A stretch of DNA of 64,000 nucleotides, taken from Piezodorus guildinii (taxonomy: Eukaryota > Arthropoda > Insecta > Hemiptera > Pentatomidae). The stretch lies in the NCBI GenBank assembly GCA_023052935.1, contig CM041294.1, forward strand, positions 25,500,641-25,564,640. Direction: 5' to 3'. The translations under genes and the position numbers were made by a program. This document shows, in pieces, positions 23,420-35,722 of the stretch (the stretch's first letter is position 1; the number at the start of each line of letters is the position of its first letter). The notes below the pieces were generated by a model. It saw only the letters and a list, made by a program, of their open reading frames with translations, searched no databases and was not told the DNA's origin.

Positions 23420-24475
23420 GACCTATAAGTAAGTCCGTTTTTACAAATAGCAACAAAACTATGATAGCAATATTTCGGATGGCTAAAAAAAACAAAACAA
23501 TGACTTTATCTCAAAATATTTATTGGTTTGCCAAAAAATTTACCCTCATTGTAGGTTATAATGGACTCTTCAAGAATAAGCAGCTTGGGAAAGACACCAT
23601 CGCAGAAGGAAACTTATTTAGGTTAAAAGTAATAAGTAGGTAAAACTATTTGGCTTCTTTGACCATCACTTGACTGTTTTTTTCCCGTATATTCCAACAG
23701 TCAACTATCCTTATTCGTTAAAACTAAATTATGTTCAGTATATATTTTCTAGAATATACTTAAAAGCATTCAATATATACGAAACGACGAACAGTTCTTT
23801 ACTGTGTGATTACATGGCATTTAAATATTTATTATTACCATTTTCCATTATTGGAACAGAATTTAATACAACTAAATAAGTAATAAACAAATCTGATTTA
23901 TATACATATATATATGATGATCCGGATTAGTTATTTTGGAGGATTGGTAAAAGATTTTTGCTATTACAACTTACAGATTTTTGAAGCTATTTAAACTCAG
24001 ATGTCGCAAGTTCAATTCTGCAGGTTTTTATTATAGTAAAGATTTTTTTCATATTTCAGAAATGCTTTTCGAATAATACAGTACGGGAAAGAATTGCGAT
24101 AGTGGAGTCCTAAATATATTTCAATTAAGATTTTAAGTGAATGTTGTCAGCGTTTTTTTAATCCAAATTATTGACAAAAATTAAAATTAAATTATTAACC
24201 GCACCTACAACCAACTTCTCTTAATTTTTTCACTTTATTGAAAACAAGCTCATTTTTTAATCTCTCCTTAAATTTTTTATCGTCTACTATAATTTCAGAT
24301 GCTTTGTTTTGTGTTTTTTAAATTTATATAAGATTAAACGGAAAAAATATTTATTACCTTATATGATATCGAACAAACATTTAGTTCATAGTTCCTAATA
24401 ACTTGACGTAAATAGTGAAACAATTTGTATAGTTTTGTTAATGAGCGTTTGATATATTTTAGGAGATTACTCTAG
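23420..24475. other. AT-rich non-coding stretch
   Basis: Nothing recognised. Confidence 0.4.
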
Positions 24476-24781
24476 ATTATTCTATAGTTGTTTTTGTTTG
24501 TTCGTTTTTTTTTTTTTTACGTCACTTTTTTTATGCTGCTATGGCTAATCGGAAGATGCTACAGTGGGAGTCCTAAATTTTGCCTATCCAGGTTTTATTA
24601 GGATAGGGATCTTTAACGAGTACCTGACATCGCACAGGCTCGGGACCACCTTTTAACGTCCCCTCCGAAGGACGGCATAAGGAACTCTCACTCCCATTAA
24701 AAGAACCCGCGACCTTTGGCATAGAAAGCTGTTATGCTAACTACTACGCTATGGGTGGCCCCCTTATATTATTCTATAGTT
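24476..24781 (-). mobile_element. SINE1 copy with 14-bp TSD
   Basis: The element at 24490-24767 is flanked by ATTATTCTATAGTT at 24476-24489 and 24768-24781. The tail at the left has become a T-run. The head has lost the B box through a small deletion near 24690. Confidence 0.9.
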
Positions 24782-26017
24782 TTAAAACCTTTAGCATCTC
24801 ATATAAAGTTTCTAGGAACCATGTTAATCATTAAGGCTTTTCAATATTTTTTATTTTACTAGACTAGCTGATTCTTCTCCTTGATGTCTTCCCCACAATG
24901 TCGTTGGAAACCTTGGCGATAAATAGTAGTTGAAACTATTTCATTGTTTTTCTTTTACTGGCCGTCACTTAGGTTAATTTCCTCCTAAATCTCTCTACGG
25001 TCATTCATTCATTATTTTACAAAATTCTAAATCTCTATAATTGATTAAAAATCCGCCAGAATTTATATGATTTACAGCTCCACTTCATAAACAAAATGTG
25101 CTTTAAATAACTCCAAGGTTTTACACCTGATAGTATTTCATGCGTACGATTCTGATATGTGATGTAAGAACAGATGTATTTTCAGGTGGCCGCTGTGGAC
25201 AAAAAAAAAAAACCCGAAGTCTGCAGCGGTAAGCCTGTCCCACCACTTGAACAAACAACGCAATCCTGGCCTCAATTTAATTAAACTCAAGATATTGATT
25301 GAACAATTTTTTCGTTAATTATTAACAATATGTTTTCGTTTGTTTTCATAAACAATGTAAAATTAGTGTTGTCAGCTTAATAGTTATGCTGATTCAGTCC
25401 TTGAATTCTCTGTATGTAGATCGTTTTGGGAAAATACTTTTTTGTTTATTTAGTTTAACCTTAAATAAAAAAAAAAGAAAGTTCTATGATAATATTATTA
25501 TGAAACGGAAGAGGAAAAACTCGGGACTTCAGGGTAGAGGAAAAATAATGGGGCAGTGTCTTCTCCTCAGAAATTGACTTATTTGACTTTTAAATTATTT
25601 TAAAAATAATATGTTGATGGATTAGTACCCATGGAATTGTAAGAACAGATCTTGGGGATTGGGAAAGAGCCATCGTTTAAAGATCGTTGAATCTTATATT
25701 AAATTATTGGAAGAATGAAATAAAGCCCATTTTCTAGCACTGCACAAAATTTATATCGGTTATGGAACATCATTTGTTCATGAAACATTGCTACATGGGA
25801 TCATGAAATAATTGACTTTTTCATCATGAAAATATTTCTGCCTTCATATTAAAAATTATATCCATATCAATTAATATAAATCCTTTATTAATAAATCTTA
25901 TTCTGTACATTATGAACAAAACTACTTAGTTAATAAAATTGAGCTTAATATGCCGTTTTAGACATTGAAATTCTCAGGTCCTACTAAAGATGTTATTTTA
26001 GTGAAAAATAGTGTATC
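24782..26017. other. AT-rich stretch with a PLE-like trace
   Basis: 24895-25015 retains GTCGTTGGAAACCTTGGCGATAAATAG-like and GTTGAAACTATTTCATTG-like words of the PLE family B end, much decayed. No gene is seen. Confidence 0.4.
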
Positions 26018-26020
26018 GAA

Positions 26021-26051
<31 letters not shown>

Positions 26052-26684
26052 ATGGGTAAATACTTCAATTGAAAATACTAAGTATTTATTCAATCTAGTG
26101 TAATCTAGCTGGTGTTAAGTTCAAAACGTACTCAGCTTTCCTTGTGAGCACTTCCTATTTTCTCCAGAATTATTTTACTTTGAGTTTTTGATATGATTAT
26201 TTTATAAAATACCATAGTTGGGTTTTACCTATATATATATATATATTTCAGATGTCGTTCATTTTTGGGTTCACTTAAGCCATCTTATTTTTAATATTTT
26301 AAAGATTTATTTGATATTGACGTCTTTCATTTTGTTACTTTGAATTAATGATCCTTTAGTGCTTTAAGTCACTTGATGGAGTATCGGAGGATTTAATTAC
26401 TTACTAATCGTAATGATGAAAAAAAAAAAATAATAAAATAGATAATATATTTAGGTAATATACTCCACTCCAGTACTTTATATCATAAACTATTTAAATA
26501 TTAGAGTAAGATAATTCTGAGCATATTCGGAAAATATTATGTACTCAAGAGAAAAGCTTAGTACTTTTTGCACTCAGTAACCGGCAGGAGTAGAGCTTAC
26601 ACTGCACTGTCTCGGCTTTTGAGCGATCTGATTATTTTAATAAAATACTCCGTACTTTTAATTTGAGTATTTGCCCATCTCTAG
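26018..26684. mobile_element. hAT-like MITE with TIRs
   Basis: The left end AGATGGGTAAATACTT at about 26050 and right end AGTATTTGCCCATCTCTA (26667-26683) are imperfect inverted repeats. The similarity continues inward (CAATTGAAAATACT against AAATTAAAAGTACG). TAGAGATGGGC-type ends are common in hAT non-autonomous elements. A T-run at 26018-26048 has overwritten the left flank, so no 8-bp duplication can be shown. Confidence 0.6.
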
Positions 26685-27619
26685 TTTTGTTCGATGATAA
26701 CTAAAATAAATAATCCAATATACACATACATACATATAGTGTGTTCATTTAATCAACTATTAAGTACTTTTTAATTAGACATACATATTTTATTTCATTC
26801 TCTTATTGAATGCGGCTCGAGTTTAACGCTGGACAAACGCTTTGTCATAATAGTATTTTGTGGTTGATGATTTGCATGTTCGTTTTTAATTCTGTTATTC
26901 TTAAAGTCGCTCCTATCGAACATTTAATTTCTAATCCTTCAGTTAGCAAATCAATCTATTTATTAAGAAAATGGCATTTTCCGAATTAAAGGTGGCATCT
27001 ACTGTTAATGATTATTTTCTTACTAGTTTTCCTGAAGAAAAATTTTCAGATCATAGTTAACTCACGTTCATATTTACAATTTACTTTGGCGTGTTCCCAT
27101 CGGAGCTGTATTTTTAAATATTATTCTTGCATCATTATAAATATATTATATTATATAATATAAAGATATTTAGTGTATATTTGTTAGTTACCTAAGGGTA
27201 CCTTAAAGGAGCTGGGACTGCTTCTGATGAGCTCGTCCAGCGTTGCCGTCCCAACACGGCAACCTCGCTCTTCTCTACCTCAACGCTTTATATCACTACT
27301 GGCTTGGGTCATAGTAAACCTGGAAATTGTTTAAAATTGCAATTAACAACCATATTATATCTAGTACACCACAATCGATTTGTGTTCTTTGGTGGATATC
27401 TTTCCAACTAGTCAAGATACGTCAGTTTTGCATGTTCGAATCTGCTTGACGAAAACCACCAAATCTGACTATCAAGACTATTTTTTAAATTCTTAAGTTT
27501 TTACACGAGCCCAAAAAAATATTAATTTAATTATTCCAGCCCCTTCGTTCGAGATCATATACTTCTTTAATAACAGTCATTAGCTGTGAAACATCAAACA
27601 ACCCTATAACATAAATCAT
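26685..27619. other. Non-coding stretch with a small perfect hairpin
   Basis: 27231-27262 contains GTTGCCGT, a 6-base loop, then ACGGCAAC, inside a GC-richer patch of unknown origin. Confidence 0.4.
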
Positions 27620-27928
27620 AGTTTATATCAGTTGTTGTTGTTTATTCGTTTAACGTCACTTTATGCTACTATGGCTAATCGGACGATGCTACAGTGGGAT
27701 TCCTAAAGTTTGCCTATCCAGGTTTTATTAGGATAGGGATCTTTAACGAGTACCTGACATCGCATCGGGACCACCTTTTAACGTCCCCTCCGAAGGACGG
27801 CACAACTAAGGATTTTTACTCCCATTAAAAATTCCTAGGGCCACCCGCAGGTTTGAACCCACGACCTTTGGCATAGAAAGCTGTTATGCTAGCAAATACG
27901 CAATGGGTGACCCCAGTTTATATCAGTT
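27620..27928 (-). mobile_element. SINE1 copy with 14-bp TSD
   Basis: The element at 27634-27914 is flanked by AGTTTATATCAGTT at 27620-27633 and 27915-27928. The B box reads GGTTTGAACCC in inverse at about 27851-27861. This is one of the better preserved copies. Confidence 0.92.
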
Positions 27929-30864
27929 TTGATTTTTTTATAAATTTGACAACACTATATTCACTTAACTATTCTCGAATTGATTTCAATGATCCAAATT
28001 TCATATCTCCTGGGCGGTTGCATTTAAATTTTATCTGAATCATATATATATATAAAGAGGTAATAGTTTTTTTTTTTTTTTTTTTTAATTTATTTTGAAT
28101 CTTCACGATATTTTTTCTTCCTTAAAGAAGGAAATATAAAGTCATATGCTTTACCTTATTTCAGTTTGACTATTTTTGCATGTAGTGGCTTCCGAATTTC
28201 CCAGACTTTCTTCTCTATTTCTCCAACTTTCCTCTCTATTTCTCTATTTAGAGTGTTTCTTTTCTATTTTTCCCATTAAGCCTTTCATTTGACGTATTGA
28301 ACTAATTTTCGGACTGTTTTTTACTATTGTAGGTTGTGGTACATTAATGTAAGAGGGCTTGGTTTTTCATTTATGTAGAATGTTAAAAAGTATTTAATAA
28401 ATTATTCTAAAATTTGTTAGAAAATAATTTGGAAAATCAGTTACCTCGGTAACACAGGAAACTGAACCATTGTACGTTTTCTTTCCATTTAGAAATAAGG
28501 AAAATTAATAGCTTACAAATTAATTTGTCCCTTTATGTATGTATGCATATAAATAATATTGATTATGTTTTGTAATGATTTTGACCGCCACATAAACCAT
28601 ACCTTTTGGAGTATTTCTTAACCAGAAGAGCGTTGGTTTATAGCCTAAAGAAAGAAGTTCGTTCCGTTAAACAAGGCACTTGGAGGCATTTCTGCTCCGA
28701 ACCGTAGTTCCGTTATGGTCCCTACCTTAGCTTTGTCTGCCTCATTACCTTCTCTATTAAATATTATTCTTTGTATATTTTACGTTTTTTTCGCATTCTT
28801 GCGCCGATTTTTTCCGTCCTTGGTGTTCCAATTTATAAATAAGGCAAATATGCTCAACTTAATTATTTTTCTCCCCTCTCTGAAAGTCAGCATGTTTCTC
28901 CTTGGTCATACTTATTGTAATTAAATCATACTTTAGGTCAAATTAGATGGCATAGTAAAAAAATTAGCTGTATATTAGTGTTCAGACGATTTTCTGTCGA
29001 CGATTTTTTTTTTTTTAAGGAAAAACAATATGTGGAAGAATAATCGTTTATTTGAAAGTTGTTAGTCTATAGTCTTAAAGTTACTCCTGTCCCGAATTTA
29101 GTTTTAAGTGTTTTTTTTTTTTTTTTTTACTTTACATTCTTCTTAGGATGCCAGTAACATAAAAACTTTTTTTCTTCATTTCAAGATATAAAAATGCCAT
29201 TAATAATTTGAAGTATACTTGTGTTTCCTACGTCAGTGTCTTGTGGTTATTTCAATGCCGTGCATCCCAAGTGGGTTTTGCAGTTGTAGGAATTTGAATT
29301 TAAGCATAATTGTACCTGTAAATTCATAGTTAAATAATTATTTATTGGATTACTTTATTAATCTGTTTAGGTTGGAATGTTATTGCGATATTTGTTTGTC
29401 TGTAAATGACTAGTCACAGTTGATGTGATAATTTTACACATATTCCACTACCATTTGGCATAGGTAATCATTTTCCATATACAAATTAAAAAAAATAAAA
29501 ATAAAAAATTGTAATTTTATTTTGTTTATATACTTCTACAAAAAATGTTATATTAAGGTTATTATTAGATGTTGTGTTAGATATTGTACTTTTACTACAC
29601 CTAAAGAAACTAGTTTATTTGACTTTATAATTTGCAATAATAAAAATTAGTTATGGACAACGAGAAAAAAAACTTATTAACTATGAAAATTAATAAATCA
29701 ATTCCTTTTCGGATGACGCGCCCTTGGATGTGATTCCCTAGGATTTTACACCGCGAATTTTTTTTTTTTTTTTAAGTAGACTATTGGACTGACAATTTTG
29801 AGATTGGTCGCCTTATTTGTAAGCAACAACAAATTATAAACAGAACCCAAAATCATCATCTGCCAATACGACGGCTTTAAGATTAAGATTTATTTATGAA
29901 ATAAAGCAATAATATATAGTGTTTTGCATTCAGCATTTCAAATTGAAATTTTAAAAAAACATTCAAACTTGTCCGATTTTGTTTTGTACGGGTTCAATAG
30001 AAACATTTTTTCATCGTTTCTATTGTCTATTGTAACTAAATATATCGTCAAAAATAAATCGAAGCTTAAACTTGATAAATTTTAATGTTTGTTTAAATAT
30101 AATATGGGGATCAATAAAAATTCTCTCGGAGAAAGGGTACCTGCTACAGTTGGGAGGTGCTATCGGTACTAGATATATGTCTACAAAAAGTAGTCCTTAG
30201 TTGAGACAGAGCGGCCCCCAGTCTTGAAAAAAATAAATAAATAAAAAAAACCAGTCGAGCAAGGGCGTTCGGTTTTTTTCTTTCTATTTTTCCTGCTGGA
30301 CCGGGTTCCTCTCACGCTTTGAGTAGCCATAAGTCAAGTCCACTCCGCGCCTAAGTCCGTCGACGTCGAAGCCGGAGACCCACGTGGTCTCCCGAAGTCC
30401 GTACTGTTAATGTACATACCTGAGGAAGGTTCTGGTTTTCATCAGCTCCGATTACTCTGTAAATTATGGGTTTTTAACTCTCTCGGGCGGGGATGAAGAA
30501 ATAATGAAGTATAATGATGAGGTGTTCCCCTGTTACGTCGCCTTGTAATGATCACATAATGATAGAAATGGCCCGTGGCTAGAATTAGTATCAGCCAATT
30601 CCCGCTATTAATTATGCTTAAACAATTTGCTTTTAGCATCCTTTCATCGCTACACGTGCTTTCCAGAGGCCATCATAATTTCGCCACCTTGTCATTTCAG
30701 CCCATTCTTCAAATAAGTGCGTTTGCTCTATTTTTTGTCAGTAGTTTATTAAGCAATGTAATATTCATTATAAGGTACGTTACCTAAATATAGCCCATCG
30801 GTTCCTTTTCTTTAACGTGAGGTATGAGCCTGAATACTCTTGGTAAACGACAAATTTTATCTTG
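27929..30864. other. Mostly AT-rich non-coding stretch
   Basis: T-runs lie at 28068-28086, 29110-29128 and 29760-29774. A GC-richer block at 30120-30420 (GGTACCTGCTACAGTTGGG, then CCGTCGACGTCGAAGCCGG) may be an unidentified repeat. No coding frame could be supported. Confidence 0.35.
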
Positions 30865-31192
30865 GGGTTATGTACCCTAAGGATTGAGCTCTAGCGTACT
30901 ATTCTCTGGGTCCCGGGTTTGATCTCCGACTATGGCAGAATTATTTATTTTGTTAATTCAGTTGTGGAGCAACCCTGGGGTATGGAGACCCTCTTAGACC
31001 ACCCAGTCTAAAAATCCTAAAATCCGGAAATAGGGAGAAGAGGGGGGAGAATCTAGAGGCTGAACGTTATCTAGGCTCTCCTTGCCGTGAAACTACGAAT
31101 CCGAAGTTACTGAATCCAAGACCCTTCATTCAGGTTTAGGGTACAGGAGATCACTTTTACCGTTTATTTTTTTTTTTTTTTTTTTTTTTTTT
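30865..31192 (+). mobile_element. Second tRNA-derived SINE type (SINE2)
   Basis: The head carries an A-box-like TTGAGCTCTAGCGTAC and a B box GGGTTTGATCTCC at about 30915-30927. A GC-richer body follows, then a T-run at 31168-31191. The body (GGCTGAACGTTATCTAGGC, CAAGACCCTTCATTCAGG) recurs, diverged, at 55561-55757. No TSD was identified. Confidence 0.65.
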
Positions 31193-31430
31193 GTTCCTTA
31201 ATTAATTTTACTTATATATTGTAATGGGTCAAATTTTAATGATTGAGATTTAATACAGTTTTGAACATATAGTGTTTGTGTTTAATTAAGTTATATTTCG
31301 TGTGTTTCACGGTAAATTATTTTTTATTTGCAAAACTCATTAAACTTGGATTTTTTGCGGGATTAGGATTTTATTAATGACACGTCTGATTTCTTTTCTT
31401 TTGGATAGCTAATTTCCTTAGAAATATAAA

Positions 31431-32084
31431 AATCTGGTGCGGGCAACGCACGACTTTCACTTACCTCCATTTTTAAAATCAATGAAAGAATTGCAACAAA
31501 AATACTTTTTCTGTTATTACAAAAATATTTTTTCTGTTTTCTCCTTTAGTTGGGTATCGAATTTATTCAATTTATATATTTACCTGTTTTTCATCAGTGG
31601 TAACAAGACAATATAGTTATTTTTATAGAATCAACAAAATTAAATGTACTTTAGGGAAAGAAAATTTAAAATATCGGCATTTAAGCCCTGTCAGACCATT
31701 TTAATCCGAATGAAACCTAAATAATATTAAAGCCCATTAAATTTTACATCGATATAGCGAGTTTAATCTAAATCGTCGGAACCGTTTTGGAGAAAATCGT
31801 AAAAAGGTGCAAAATGCATGTTATAAAGTGGCTCTTCTGGTAAGCTCATTTTGATGAAAAAGGTTTTGTAACGTCTCGAACGTATATTTGTCTTAAATAT
31901 GAAATTTCAGTTTCATAGGACTTACCGTTTTCGCCCGAGAGTTAACACACACAGGCCTTTTTGCGGGTCTTGGTTATTTGGACTCAGGGGACCCTAAAAT
32001 GTGTATTTCAGTTGAAAACTGGATTTCGAAAATTTTCACGATTGCAATACTTTCCCTTACTATATATAGTAAGTGAAAGTAAAA
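31431..32084 (+). repeat. R1 repeat copy, well preserved
   Basis: It runs from AATCTGGTGCGGGCAACG through ACTTTCACTTACCTCC to GTAAGTGAAAGTAAAA. The inner inverted words ACTTTCACTTAC and GTAAGTGAAAGT lie near its two ends. It has no frame. It is internally shorter than the 52467-53360 copy. Confidence 0.85.
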
Positions 32085-33377
32085 ATGTACATTTCCTGTT
32101 GCATTATTCTTGCATACTAATACTTATGAAGTAAATAAAGGACAAGTATATGATGTTATCAGTAGAAGTGTGTAAATGGAGATGGATTAGGAATTCCAAA
32201 ACAGAGTAGCATACATTATAATGGATTTCTGGAAGAAATCAGTTTTTTGAAAATATACAAATTTGTGGGTTAGGATATTGTTTAGTAAGTAGACTGTTGA
32301 AGAATTTGGAATGTAAGAATCCATTTTGGTTCTAAAAGCTACTTAAACTGGAGGCATGAAAGCGTCGCAGATGGCTAACGATAATGTTTAATCTTAATAT
32401 ATGAAAGTTAAAAGTTTTACATTCTTTTTTCTATTCCCCTATTTACTTGAAAAAACATAAAACAATATAGAGTAGCTAGTTGTTCTCTAAATCGATAACT
32501 TTTTACTTGAAATCGATACTGAGCAAGTTAATCGTAATATACATTTTATGTTGTATTTGTTATGTAACGGTTGCACGGTCAATCACAACACGGAGGTTAC
32601 ACGACGGTTTTTCAGGTCCCTCAGTGTTGCCAGGTGGAAAGTAATTTAATTATTAATATTAATTTTTTACCTGCAACACTGAGGTAACCAACCAATTACC
32701 TGCATTGTGTGCATCGCATGTACTGTGTTGTTTTGTGGTAGGATCTTTAAAAATTTTGTGTGTGTGGATTTAAAAAACATTTTTTAAAATTTAATTTATT
32801 CTAAAGAAGAAGCTTATTTTTTATTTCTCATTTTTGATTATTTTAATTGTGTTTTTAATCGTTTTTCTTATTTAATTAAAATAACTTTTTATTTCGAACT
32901 TTATTTTATTATTATCCAAAATCCATCAAAGTTACATTTGTAATATTTTTGTCTGTATTAACCACTGCTGCCTAAACAGTTGATTTAGAGTTGAGTGAGA
33001 AAAACTAGGGCGTTTCAGGAGTAGTTTTGCGTTGATTTGGGAGGGATGTATACTTTAGTTAGAAGAATCTTGTGATTATTTTTCCTGGTCCCTGAAACGA
33101 TCACTCGTTAAGTATGTAAAATTGATAAAACTTGATGTATTCTTTCCGGTAAAGCCAATTTTTCATATAATTTGTGAGACTGTGCTGTTCCACCTCACTA
33201 GCAATACGCTTATTATGTTTATGCAAACTGAATGTAGGTTAAAAATGTAAATGAAACGCTCGACCTGCTTTGAGTAGGATCATCAGCTTATGGAAACTTC
33301 TCATTATACCTAAGAGAGGAGAATTCTGTACTAGAAATGTTTTAAACCGGCTATGAAATTATTTAGGTCACTAGAAT
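32085..33377. other. Non-coding stretch with a stem-loop
   Basis: 32620-32687 forms a hairpin: CCTCAGTGTTGCCAGGT against ACCTGCAACACTGAGG (one bulged base) with a loop of about 35 bases. 33254-33297 has a faint PLE-like core trace (GGATCATCAG). No gene is seen. Confidence 0.4.
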
Positions 33378-33450
33378 GGATGAAGCTGGGTAGCTGTAAC
33401 GGGGCCGTTTGGTGTAAGAAAAGGTCATGGATTAAATCCCGCCTCACCTG
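33378..33450 (+). mobile_element. SINE1 head relic
   Basis: GAAGCTGGGTAGCTGTAACGG and AAAGGTCATGGATTAAATCC align with the SINE1 tRNA-like head. The body is missing. Confidence 0.5.
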
Positions 33451-33586
33451 AACTCTCTGTGCAACTACTACTTTTTCTGCTTCGCGAAGCCCCATTCCCA
33501 TGCAAGATATAACTTATTCTTTAACTTAGAAGCTTTAAATATTTTTTAAAACATTGAAGCAATGCTATAAAAAATATATGTTTAAA

Positions 33587-33775
33587 CATTTTATTTTTTG
33601 TCGATGTAATTAGTTGACCGTTGAGAATTACTAGAAGGAATTAGTCCGGGTGGCGGTCATTAAATGAAACAACTAAATAGTTTCAACTATTTATTGTTTG
33701 CCAACGTTTCGACCCCCTTTGTGGGTCATCATCAGGGCGCATGGTGGGAGAATGGAAACCCATTTTATTTTTTTG
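33587..33775 (-). mobile_element. Short spliced PLE-type unit (family B), copy 2, with TSD
   Basis: The unit at about 33602-33760 is flanked by CATTTTATTTTTTGT and CATTTTATTTTTTTGT (one T length difference). It therefore inserted alone as a 159-bp piece. The core lies at 33706-33735 (minus). The CATGCG/CCCTG exon junction is intact and the intron is absent. Its 5' end is at GTTTCCATTCTCCC, about 25 bases before the splice junction, matching other short copies. Confidence 0.82.
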
Positions 33776-34221
33776 TTCTGTTGTCTTCGATTTTAAAGAA
33801 CGTTAACTTGATTTAAAACTTTGTTCTGAAACTATTAAAGAATAGTAATCGTATTTTCAAAATTTTCTTTTACTTTCTCCCTTATTTAGGAATTAGCATT
33901 TTTTTTTTCATCTAATATTGGTAATGCCATATTTTAATTTGTTTATACTAAAGAATAAATGGTTTGAAGCAGTATGGTGATGAACAGCAGTTTTTTAATT
34001 ATTAAATATTTGGTCCAATTCTCTTACTGATATCTATATAGTTTTTTAAGATGTTAGTTTTTGTATAATCTATGAGATAGTGGTAATATCTCACGGAATG
34101 TAACTGAGTTAACATAACATCGGGAAAAAATTATATTTTAAATAATCTTTTACAAACTTTTAAATCGTAGAAAGTCATAATTTACACTCAAGCTCTTCTA
34201 TCCGTTTATAAATTTTAAAAA
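33776..34221. other. AT-rich non-coding stretch
   Basis: Nothing recognised. Confidence 0.4.
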
Positions 34222-34687
34222 ATCCGGTATGAACAACACTCGGCTTTCACTTACCTCCGTTGTTAAAATTAATTTAAGAACTTTTAAAAATAAAGTGTGT
34301 AAAAAGGTTTACAAATTGTACAAGGGTTTAATAATGTATAAAATTTGCGTTTCATTAAATAATCTATTATATTATTATCCACAACATTCACTTTGTTTTA
34401 TCCACTTTTCATCAGCATTTTATGTTTTCATTTTTAACAATTTTGTGTTTAAGAGAATATTATCTTTCTCACGGTGTATTGTAAATCTATATTACAGTTT
34501 TAATTTAAAAGAAAAAACCTAAACAAATATTTTTTTCTCTTTCCTGCTTATTTAGATATCTAATTCTTTCAACCTTTTATGATGTTAATTTTTTTGAATC
34601 TACAAAATTAAAGGTATTATATTGGTAAAAAAAAAATTAAAATATTGTCATTTAACCCCTGTCAGACATAAATGATATTCCTGAGCT

Positions 34688-34806
34688 TCTTGTGCGATGT
34701 TAAAGATCCCTATCCTAATTAAACCTGGATAGGCTAAATTTAGGACTCCCAATGTAGCATCGTCCGATTAGCCACAGCAGTAGAAAAGTGACAATAAATG
34801 AATAAA
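34688..34806 (+). mobile_element. SINE1 tail fragment inside R1
   Basis: GATCCCTATCCTAATTAAACC to TAAATGAATAAACA matches the SINE1 3' half. It is 5'-truncated. Confidence 0.8.
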
Positions 34807-34927
34807 CATAGTATGGATTCAGTAAGAAAAAGAAACTAATTGAAAATATCGGCATTCAGGCTATTTCAATCAAAATGAAATCTATATAATATTAAACCCC
34901 ATTAAATTTTACATTGATATAGTGAGT

Positions 34928-35452
34928 TTAACACGGTCCCGCTTAACTATCCCGTGTGGCGACGTGCATCACAGGTGAGTTACTTGTTTTTAGAACATAG
35001 GTTTATTTTATTTTTTCTCAACATAAAATATTGTAGAAATTAACTAACATAAGGGTTTGTTTATTAAATATTTTATAACTTTCAATATGCTCCTTCAAAG
35101 GACTCTTGTTGGTCAATTTCATTTTATTATTCTTCTTAAAGAATTTTATTTAGCTTGATTTCATTTCATACTTTTATCCCCACAAATAAGAATATATTAT
35201 ATAATATAAGTATTTTTTTAAATAATAATATAAGAATTATTTTTAATAATAAATAATAATATAAGAATATTTTTTAAGTATTTACATAATTACTCCTTCA
35301 AGTCATACGTGTATGTCAAAACTGTTATAAAAACAATATCACATTAAACGCGTTGGAACGTGCATTAGCCCCGTCCCACGAAGTGTTAAGAGCTAAGACA
35401 GTCCCGCCTCACGGAAAAAACTTAGACATTCGCCCCGGAGTGAGCGTGTTAA
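34928..35452. mobile_element. TTAA-flanked MITE nested in R1
   Basis: The 517-bp element at 34932-35448 lies between TTAA at 34928-34931 and 35449-35452. Its ends are CACGGTCCCGC and, at the right, GGAGTGAGCGTG. Only CACG is a strict inverted repeat, but both sub-ends are rich in CCCG/CCCC words. The TTAA duplication inside a recognisable host repeat is strong evidence of transposition. A piggyBac-like origin is inferred. Confidence 0.7.
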
Positions 35453-35722
35453 TTAAAATCATTATAGCGATATGATATACATAAAATGGCTCTTCTGATT
35501 TGCCGATTTTATTGGAAACATTGCTGTAACATCTCGTATACGCTTCTAAAATGTGAGATTTCAGTTTTATATATCTTATCGTTTTTTAGCTAACCTCACA
35601 CAAACAGACCTTTTTGCGGTACTTGGTATTAGGACTCAAGAGATCATAAAACGCGTATATCCTGTAAAAATTCGGATTCGCGAATTTTCACGACCGTAAT
35701 ACTTTTCCTTAATATATATCTG

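Larger units (their letters stand above)
34222..35722 (+). repeat. R1 repeat copy carrying two later insertions
   Basis: The R1 sequence (CTTTCACTTACCTCCG at about 34245 to CGTAATACTTTTCCTTAATATA at 35717) is split by a SINE1 fragment (34688-34806) and a TTAA MITE (34932-35448). On either side of the MITE, GATATAGTGAGTTTAA and TTAATTAAAATC rejoin into the R1 consensus. Confidence 0.8.
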
